NCBI GenBank assembly: GCA_035557095.1
Contig: DATMEB010000132.1
Location: 10,129-74,128, forward strand
Length of the DNA stretch: 64,000 nt
Direction of reading: 5' to 3'
From: JALZDI01 sp035557095
GTDB taxonomy: Bacteria > Actinomycetota > Actinomycetes > Propionibacteriales > Nocardioidaceae
Shown: positions 58,789 to 64,000 of the stretch, piece by piece
How the letters are laid out: every line of letters starts with the position of its first letter
How positions within the stretch are numbered: the stretch's first letter is position 1
Program-made: the position numbers and the translations under genes
The notes under the pieces: model-generated
The model's database searches: none
Told to the model about the DNA's origin: nothing
The model's input: only the letters and a program-made list of their open reading frames with translations

Positions 58789-60078
58789 TCACGGGAAGGC
58801 AGGGAGCCGACCGCATGCTCGTGAGTACGCGGCGAGCACGCCGCGTACCCGGTGGACGACCAGGTCGCGGGGGCTTGCCGACAGCTCGCCGCGGCGGACG
58901 GGCTCGTACTGCTGGGGGAGGTGCGCGCTGATGAGCGGCAGCGGGATGGCGATGTCGTCGAGGTTGGCAAGAAGGCGATCCTGCGCCTCGGCGACCGCGG
59001 GGTCGGACCAGTAGTAGCGGATGCGGTCGCTGTAGCTGTACCTGCGCGCAAGCCGCTGCTGGTCTGCCCCGCCCCGGTAGTAGTCCTGCCACCACTCGGG
59101 CTTGGCGAGCATCGTCTGCTCGACGACATCGACGAGCCGGGAGCGAGCGTGTGGCGCGACCAGCTCGTCCTCGATCGCGGCGAGCGCGAACAGCCCCTCG
59201 CGCAGTGCGAACGTGAGCCAGGGGCCCACCTTCAGAATCGCCCAGCGGTCCTCGACGAGGGCGGCCAGGCTGTCGGTGTTCTGGTAGTCGGTGGAGTGCG
59301 CCTCGAACACCATCCCCGGCCTATCGTCCAGCACGGCGGTGAGCGCCTTGGTGTGGCGGCGGTCGTAGTCGACGACGTGGTGGTGGTCGAACTCCACCCC
59401 CGGCTGCACCACCAGTCCGACGACGCGTTGCCACGCGTCACCGACCGCGGCGGCGTCGAAGGCGTGCCGGTGAGCCTCGATGGTGCGGGCAGCCGCCTCC
59501 GGTGACGTGGGTTCGAGCCCCTCGATGTTCTCCTGGGCGCCGCCGGGCACGGGCACCTCGGTGCCGATGACGTAGACCGGCGACTGTCCGACGTGTCTCG
59601 CGGACTCCTCGGCCACGCGAGCCAGTCGCGCGGCGCGTTCGGCGACGTGCGCGTCGGTCAGCGGCGCGGGGTCTCCGGCGCAGGCCATGCTGGTGTCGAG
59701 GTGGATCTTGCAGAACCCGGCCTCGACGTATCCGGCCACGAGCTCCTCGGCGCGCCTCATGGCCTCGGCCGCACCCAGGGCACGCCAGCGGTTCGGTCCG
59801 AGATGGTCGCCGCCGAGGAGCACCCGCTCGCGCGGCAGTCCGGCACGGTCGGCGATGCCCGTGACGAGGTCGCGGAAGTCGCCGGGCCGCATGCCGGTGT
59901 AGCCCCCGAACTGGTCGACCTGGTTCGAGGTGGCCTCCACCAGCAGCGGACCGCCGTCGTCGAGCGCCTGCGCGACGGCGGCCTCGACCACCAGCGGGTG
60001 CGCGGAGCACACCGAGGCGATCCCGACCGCGGGATCGGCCCGATGCCGACGGACCAGGTCGAGCAGCGGCTCGCTCAT
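58789..60078 (-). CDS. kbaZ: Tagatose-1,6-bisphosphate aldolase subunit (KbaZ/GatZ family)
   Basis: A 429-residue protein matching KbaZ/GatZ: IASVCSAHPLVVEAAV, LVEATSNQVDQFGGYTG, LGGDHLGPNRW, CKIHLDTSMACAGDP, and VFEAHSTDYQ. In E. coli GatZ and KbaZ are needed for full activity of the catalytic GatY/KbaY aldolase. No KbaY-type class II aldolase is in the window, so either it is elsewhere or this protein acts alone. GGAGAA lies six bases before the ATG. Confidence 0.9.
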   Translation of the reverse strand: MSEPLLDLVRRHRADPAVGIASVCSAHPLVVEAAVAQALDDGGPLLVEATSNQVDQFGGYTGMRPGDFRDLVTGIADRAGLPRERVLLGGDHLGPNRWRALGAAEAMRRAEELVAGYVEAGFCKIHLDTSMACAGDPAPLTDAHVAERAARLARVAEESARHVGQSPVYVIGTEVPVPGGAQENIEGLEPTSPEAAARTIEAHRHAFDAAAVGDAWQRVVGLVVQPGVEFDHHHVVDYDRRHTKALTAVLDDRPGMVFEAHSTDYQNTDSLAALVEDRWAILKVGPWLTFALREGLFALAAIEDELVAPHARSRLVDVVEQTMLAKPEWWQDYYRGGADQQRLARRYSYSDRIRYYWSDPAVAEAQDRLLANLDDIAIPLPLISAHLPQQYEPVRRGELSASPRDLVVHRVRGVLAAYSRACGRLPAFP

Positions 60079-60125
60079 CAATTGTTCTCCGTTCGCCCGT
60101 GCGTCATGTGGTGTCGTCTGGCCCG

Positions 60126-60605
60126 TCACGCCCGTACGAGGGGGTTGAGGTGCGTGCGCTTCTGGTCGGGCAGCCACTGCGCGCTCAGGTCCACGCCGGC
60201 GTCGTCGAGGTAACGCCAGTGCTCGAGCTCCTCAGGCGAGGCATGCACCTCCTTGGTCAGCTTCGAACGGCCTTCACCGGACCGGACGTTTCCGACGTTG
60301 ACGGTGCTGAGCTCCAGCCCCGCCTTGTGCAGGCGGACGAGCGTGTCGGGCCCCCGGACGATGACGATCATGCGGTCGCGCTGGTAACGGTCGTCCTGCA
60401 GTGCGGTTGCGGCCTCGTCGACCGGCAGGATCGTCACCGTCAGACCGGTGGGCGCGGCCATCCGCATCAACGGGCCCTGCATCGGATCGGCCGCTGCCTG
60501 GTCGTCTGCCACCAGCGCATGGTCGACACCCAGGGCCCGAGTCCATCCCATGAGGACCTGGCCGTGGATGAGTCGGTCGTCTACACGGATGAGCGAGATG
60601 CTCAT
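60126..60605 (-). CDS. PTS mannose/fructose/sorbose-family IIB component
   Basis: A 159-residue IIB protein. The phosphorylation site is H15 in IRVDDRLIHGQVLMGW, typical of the mannose family (AgaV, ManX-B type, SorB). It passes phosphate from IIA to the incoming sugar at IIC-IID. GGAGA lies five bases before the ATG. It lies between the IIC-IID gene and KbaZ, as in aga operons. Confidence 0.92.
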   Translation of the reverse strand: MSISLIRVDDRLIHGQVLMGWTRALGVDHALVADDQAAADPMQGPLMRMAAPTGLTVTILPVDEAATALQDDRYQRDRMIVIVRGPDTLVRLHKAGLELSTVNVGNVRSGEGRSKLTKEVHASPEELEHWRYLDDAGVDLSAQWLPDQKRTHLNPLVRA

Positions 60606-60664
60606 GAGGTCTCCTTCGTCGACGCGTCGCAGCCGGGACGCTGCGCGTGTGCGGAACTCACGCC

Positions 60665-62341
60665 CTAGGCCTCCCCGGCAAGGATGCCGAAGTACCCACC
60701 GACAAGGCCGACCACGGTCGCGATCAGCAGGATCCAGGTCGGGTTGACGCGCCGGCGGGCGAGCCAGAACGCGCCGAGTGTCGCCAGCAGCGGCAGCATG
60801 AACGGCAGGACGTCGTCGAGGTAGTCCTGGACGTTGACCGTCGCGTCCCCGCTGGTGTACTGCAGTGCAGTCGTGATCGGGAGAAGCGTCGCGACGAGGG
60901 CGCCGACGACGAGCAGCCCCAGCGAGGTTGCGTACTCCTTGACCCGTTCGACCTGCGCGGGGTCGAGCTTCTCGAAGAACCGGACGCCGTACCGGAAGCC
61001 GTAGTCGAGCCCGTACCACCGCATCGCCACGTGGATCATGTTGATGCCGATGATGAAGATCAACGGCCCGGCAAGGTTGCCGTTCACGGCGAGGGCCGCG
61101 GTCAGCCCGGACAGCACCGGCCGGATGGCTCCGAAGACCAGAGAGTCTCCAAGCCCTGCCAGCGGGCCCATCATGGAGACCTTGACCGCGTTGATGCTCT
61201 CGCCGTCGGTGGACTGCGGATCACGGGCGCGTTGCGACTCCATGGTTGCCGTGATGCCGAAGATCGGGCCGCACGTCCAGGGATGTGTGTTGAAGAACTG
61301 CAGGTGCCGCCGGTCGGCGGCCGCCAGCTCGGTGGGGGTGTGCCCGTGGAGCTTGCGCAGGAGCGGCTTGATGCCCCACCAGAAGCCCATGTTCTGGAAG
61401 CGCTCGTAGTTGAAGGCAGCCTGCAGGAGGAAGGACCGCCAGAACAGCTGCCGGATGTCTCGCCGGGTGACCTGTGTCCCTGCGAACGTGTCGCCACCCA
61501 TGGCCGAGTCGCCGTCTGACGCCGACGACGGATGCGGAGACGGCTCGTCGTAGGCCGCTCCGGAGCCCGTCGAGGCCGCGCCCACACCGGCCGGCTGCGG
61601 CGCGGATGCCTCGGCTTGCCGGGCCCGGTGGTACAGGAACAACATGAGTGCCCCGGCGAGCAGTACCACGCCGACGACGGTGAACCCCGCGTAGGCGGCC
61701 AGGGCGAACCCGACGAAGAACAGCGGGAAGAGCGCGCGGTTGTACAGCACGGTCAGCAGAATCCCGAAACCCACCGCGGGCAGCAGGGATGCGGCAGCGA
61801 CCAGGCCGTCATTCGCCGGCCCCGAGAGTGCGTTGGTCAGAGCCCGCACTGCACTCTGACCGAAGTACAGCGCCAGGAAGGCGGGTACTGCGTAGGAGAA
61901 GAAGTGCAGGGCGTTACCAGTCCAGATGACCCCGGTGATCCCGCGGCCGTTCGCTGTCTGCGCGTAGCTGTCGGCGCGGTGTACCAGGAAGGAGCACCCG
62001 CCCTTGGCCAGCAGCTCGAAGCTGGAGGCAACGACAGCGGCAGGTACGCCGACGAGGAGGGCGGTCTGCGTGCCCCCGCCGGTCTCGATGGCGAACGACG
62101 TACCGATCACGGTTGCGAGAACGATGTTGGGCGGGACGGCGCCGCCGATCGCGGCGGCGCCGATGAAGATCAGCTCGAAGGCGCCGCCGACGACGATGCC
62201 GGTCTGCAGGTCTCCCAGGATCAGCCCGACGATGGGCGCCAGCACGATCGGCCGTTCGAACTGGGTGTCACCGCCGATGCGCCGGGTCATGTAGGCCGCG
62301 CCGGCGATGATGGCCAGTACGAGTGCGGTGAACGCGCTCAC
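60665..62341 (-). CDS. PTS mannose-family IIC-IID fusion protein
   Basis: A 558-residue membrane protein joining two PTS subunits normally made separately. Residues 1 to about 245 are IIC (RPIVLAPIVGLILGDLQTGI, GAFELIFIGAAAIGGAVPP). A polar Ser/Ala/Gly/Pro linker follows at about 246-292 (SAPQPAGVGAASTGSGAAYD). From about 293 it is IID (RRDIRQLFWRSFLLQAAFNY, HPWTCGPIFGITATMES, MMGPLAGLGDSLVFG). The GTG start overlaps the IIA stop (GTGA). The fusion fixes 1:1 stoichiometry of the channel halves. Confidence 0.9.
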   Translation of the reverse strand: MSAFTALVLAIIAGAAYMTRRIGGDTQFERPIVLAPIVGLILGDLQTGIVVGGAFELIFIGAAAIGGAVPPNIVLATVIGTSFAIETGGGTQTALLVGVPAAVVASSFELLAKGGCSFLVHRADSYAQTANGRGITGVIWTGNALHFFSYAVPAFLALYFGQSAVRALTNALSGPANDGLVAAASLLPAVGFGILLTVLYNRALFPLFFVGFALAAYAGFTVVGVVLLAGALMLFLYHRARQAEASAPQPAGVGAASTGSGAAYDEPSPHPSSASDGDSAMGGDTFAGTQVTRRDIRQLFWRSFLLQAAFNYERFQNMGFWWGIKPLLRKLHGHTPTELAAADRRHLQFFNTHPWTCGPIFGITATMESQRARDPQSTDGESINAVKVSMMGPLAGLGDSLVFGAIRPVLSGLTAALAVNGNLAGPLIFIIGINMIHVAMRWYGLDYGFRYGVRFFEKLDPAQVERVKEYATSLGLLVVGALVATLLPITTALQYTSGDATVNVQDYLDDVLPFMLPLLATLGAFWLARRRVNPTWILLIATVVGLVGGYFGILAGEA

Positions 62342-62772
62342 GGGCGTGTCCCTTCATCTCCGTGCGCCAGGGCCGCCCGGATCTGGCGTCCTGCGTCGAC
62401 AACCCCTTCACGCCCCCGCTGGACGGCCAGCTCGGTCAGGGCGAGGACGTCGCGGTGCTTGGCCGCCAGCAGCACCTCGATGAGCATCGGCAGGTTGACA
62501 CCGGTCACCACCTCTGCGCGCCCATGAGCGGCGAGCGTTGCGGCCACCTTGGCCGGCGTGCCGCCGGGTAGGTCGGCCAAGAAGAGCACCCGCTGGTCGT
62601 CGCCGGCGTCGGCCAGCAGCTCCTCGACGACCCGCTCGAGGTCTTCGGGAGACATGCCGGGCTCGAAGGCGACCGGGCGGGCCTGGTCGACCTGCCCGCA
62701 GATCATCGCCGCGCTGTCCAGAAGGCCCTGAGCCAGGTGCCCGTGCGTGAGGACGACTACGAGGTTGGGCAT
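62338..62772 (-). CDS. PTS mannose/fructose-family IIA component
   Basis: A 144-residue IIA protein. The phosphorylated residue is H10 in LVVVLTHGHLAQGLL, and FLADLPGGTPAKVAATL is the second family motif. It accepts phosphate from HPr and hands it to IIB. It is first in the seven-gene amino-sugar operon, about 90 bases downstream of a good sigma-70-type promoter. Confidence 0.92.
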   Translation of the reverse strand: MPNLVVVLTHGHLAQGLLDSAAMICGQVDQARPVAFEPGMSPEDLERVVEELLADAGDDQRVLFLADLPGGTPAKVAATLAAHGRAEVVTGVNLPMLIEVLLAAKHRDVLALTELAVQRGREGVVDAGRQIRAALAHGDEGTRP

Positions 62773-62870
62773 GGGCGTCGCCTACTGCTCACCGTCGGAG
62801 GCCGGTGTGCGGTCCTCACGCTCATCTGCTCACCGTCTTCAACCAGCTAGGTGGGCCCCCCGCGCCCGGA

Positions 62871-62899
62871 ACATTAGGTGATCGAAAATGAATGGTCAA
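62871..62899 (-). promoter_or_regulatory. Promoter of the PTS amino-sugar operon
   Basis: On the minus strand TTGACC (62899-62894), exactly 17 bases, then TAATGT (62876-62871): close matches to vegetative -35 and -10 hexamers. Transcription would start near 62864, leaving a leader of about 90 bases before the IIA gene. The spacer holds TTTTCGATC next to ATTCA, a plausible DeoR/AgaR-type operator. Confidence 0.65.
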
Positions 62900-62969
62900 C
62901 GGTGCAAACGCACAGAATCACGCACGCGGTTCTTGGCGCCGGCCGGTGGCAGTCGGGCAGGATGCCGTC

Positions 62970-63758
62970 ATGTCCCGGCACCAGCGACTGAACGCGATCC
63001 TCACGCTGCTTTCCGAGCACGGGCAGCTCAGCGTCGAGGACGGCGTACATCGCCTGGGGGTCTCGGCGGCCACGGTCCGCCGCGACTTCGACCATCTCGC
63101 ACAGCAACAGCTGCTCACCCGCACACACGGCGGAGCCGTGTCCACGGCTACCACCTACGACCTGCCGTTGCGGTACAAGATCGCCCGACAGGCGGAGGCG
63201 AAGCTGCGCATCGCTCGCGCAGCGGCCGCCATGGCTCCGCTGGGCGGCACGGTTGCGCTCAACGGAGGCACGACCACGAACGAGGTCGCGCGCGCGATCG
63301 CCAGCCGGTCCGACCTCGCCACGGACCAGGGAGAGCACCGGATCACCGTGGTCACCAACGCGCTCAACATCGCCACCGAGCTCGCGGTGCGCCCGCAGGT
63401 CAAGATCGTGGTGCTCGGTGGCGTCGCGCGCCCGCAGTCCTATGAGCTCATCGGGCCGCTCACGGACGCGATCCTTGATCAGGTCACCGCTGACCTGGCG
63501 TTCATCGGCGTCGACACCGTCGACCCGGAAGTCGGCGCGATGGCTCACCATGGGGGCGAGGCCAGCGTCAACCGCAACATGGCTGCGCGCGCGGACAAGG
63601 TCGTGGTGGTCGCAGACTCGTCCAAGCTGCAAGGGCGCGCGTTCGCGCTCATCTGCCCGCCGAGCGACTTCGACGTGCTGCTCACCGAGAAGGATCCCGG
63701 GGACGGCGTGCGCAGGCAGTTCGCCGAGCACGGCGTCGAGGTGGTTGTCGCGCAGTGA
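62970..63758 (+). CDS. DeoR-family repressor (AgaR-like)
   Basis: A 262-residue regulator. HTH at about 5-55 (RHQRLNAILTLLSEHGQL, VSAATVRRDFDHL, RTHGGAV) and DeoR sensor domain (VALNGGTTTNEVA, VVTNALNIATELA, DLAFIGVDTVDPEVG, KVVVVADSSKLQGRAF). The sensor usually binds a sugar phosphate, here probably galactosamine- or tagatose-6-phosphate. ATG 62970 has GGCAGGA upstream. Divergent from the PTS operon, it should repress it until the sugar phosphate appears. Confidence 0.9.
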   Translation: MSRHQRLNAILTLLSEHGQLSVEDGVHRLGVSAATVRRDFDHLAQQQLLTRTHGGAVSTATTYDLPLRYKIARQAEAKLRIARAAAAMAPLGGTVALNGGTTTNEVARAIASRSDLATDQGEHRITVVTNALNIATELAVRPQVKIVVLGGVARPQSYELIGPLTDAILDQVTADLAFIGVDTVDPEVGAMAHHGGEASVNRNMAARADKVVVVADSSKLQGRAFALICPPSDFDVLLTEKDPGDGVRRQFAEHGVEVVVAQ

Positions 63759-63804
63759 GCATCCCGCGCTGTCGGCGGTTGCCGCCGTATCGAAGGGCAA
63801 TCTA

Positions 63805-63836
63805 GAGTCTATATAAAACATATCTGGAGTAGACTC
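63805..63836. promoter_or_regulatory. Inverted repeat around the acyl-CoA dehydrogenase leader
   Basis: GAGTCTA (63805-63811) and TAGACTC (63830-63836) are perfect seven-base complements flanking TATAAAACATATCTGGAG. The sequence between is very AT-rich and holds the likely Shine-Dalgarno GGAG; the right arm abuts the GTG start. It could be a TetR/GntR operator or an mRNA hairpin controlling ribosome access. Confidence 0.5.
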
Positions 63837-64000
63837 GTGGACTTCACCTTCACCCCGGAGCAGGAGGCCCTGCGTGCCTCGGCGAGCCGGCTCGCCCGTG
63901 ACGAGTTCGCAGCGACGGCGTTCACGCACGACGAGATTCCCTGGACGAACCTCAAAGTCCTTGCAGACGCGGGATTCACCGGCATCACCATCCCCGAGAG
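63837..64000 (+). CDS. Acyl-CoA dehydrogenase, N-terminus (cut by window end)
   Basis: Fifty-four residues are visible from GTG 63837 (TGGAGT seven bases upstream): VDFTFTPEQEALRASASRLA, a DEF turn, then VLADAGFTGITIPE. FTPEQEALRASASRLA and LADAGFTGITIPE are the first-helix and helix-2/strand segments of acyl-CoA dehydrogenases, which oxidise acyl-CoA thioesters using FAD. The rest is outside the window. Confidence 0.85.
   Translation, partial: MDFTFTPEQEALRASASRLARDEFAATAFTHDEIPWTNLKVLADAGFTGITIPE

Noticed and set aside
1..64000. CRISPR arrays, tRNA or rRNA genes, insertion sequences, prophage
   Set aside because: No regularly spaced repeats, no tRNA-like cloverleaf or conserved TTCGA context, no transposase or integrase motifs, and no terminal inverted repeats were seen.

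Overview
The window is high-GC DNA with G or C at almost every third codon position. Genes are short-spaced, with many ATGA/GTGA stop-start overlaps. Together with FCD-GntR, RpiR, TetR and double-AsnC regulators, this points to an actinobacterium; Pseudonocardiales or Nocardioidales are plausible, but no rRNA or other marker settles it. No rRNA, tRNA, CRISPR array, insertion sequence or phage gene was seen. The whole stretch reads as a scavenging and catabolic region: about 60 genes in about a dozen operons, nearly all pairing a transporter with hydrolases, lyases or oxidoreductases and a local regulator.

Layout. (1) 1-6125 (+): end of a sulfonate/nitrate-class ABC transporter with two permeases, an ion-transporter-superfamily carrier, an N-acyl-D-amino-acid deacylase and an N-carbamoyl-D-amino-acid hydrolase. 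(2) 6167-10884 (-): Na+/solute symporter, two amidohydrolases and a HAD hydrolase, divergent from an RpiR regulator (11057). (3) 12064-17549 (+): double AsnC/Lrp regulator, hydantoin/Asp-Glu racemase-like protein, a secreted anchored protein, a 56-residue one-helix membrane protein, a second Na+/solute symporter and an M19 dipeptidase, most of them stop-start coupled. (4) 17704-24297 (+): MHS carrier, FCD-GntR, isocitrate-lyase-fold lyase, dihydropyrimidinase/hydantoinase, isochorismatase-fold amidase, FAD oxidoreductase, behind a clear palindromic operator. (5) 24294-30895: an Nramp-fold carrier without metal ligands, 2-hydroxyacid dehydrogenase, RraA-type aldolase, FCD-GntR, DHDPS-fold aldolase and TPP enzyme; a 15-bp motif with core GGTATACC occurs in both divergent promoter regions. 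(6) 30926-35763 (-): complete quaternary-amine (betaine/choline-class) ABC importer headed by an amidohydrolase; divergent CocE-type hydrolase and FCD-GntR. (7) 38533-41754: DrrAB-like exporter, a TetR repressor with two tandem operators, and a DHFR-like protein. (8) 41778-47372 (-): SsuABC-class importer with a flavin monooxygenase and an ammonia-lyase homologue with an atypical MIO motif. (9) 47751-55483 (+): RpiR, another SsuABC-class importer, an amidohydrolase, an OCD-family enzyme and a secreted CocE/X-Pro-type hydrolase. (10) 55598-63758: amino-sugar (Aga-like) mannose-family PTS with a fused IIC-IID protein, KbaZ/GatZ, AgaS, a BadF-type kinase and a DMT carrier, divergent from a DeoR/AgaR-like regulator. 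(11) 63837-end: start of an acyl-CoA dehydrogenase.

Working together: racemase, hydantoinase, D-carbamoylase and D-aminoacylase homologues would together make a complete hydantoin or N-modified D-amino-acid salvage route, although they sit in three operons. Seven amidohydrolase-superfamily enzymes, two CocE-type hydrolases, three SsuABC-class importers, one OpuA-class importer, two SSS symporters and a PTS suggest a soil organism feeding on amides, cyclic ureides, peptides or quaternary amines, organosulfur or aromatic amines, and amino sugars.
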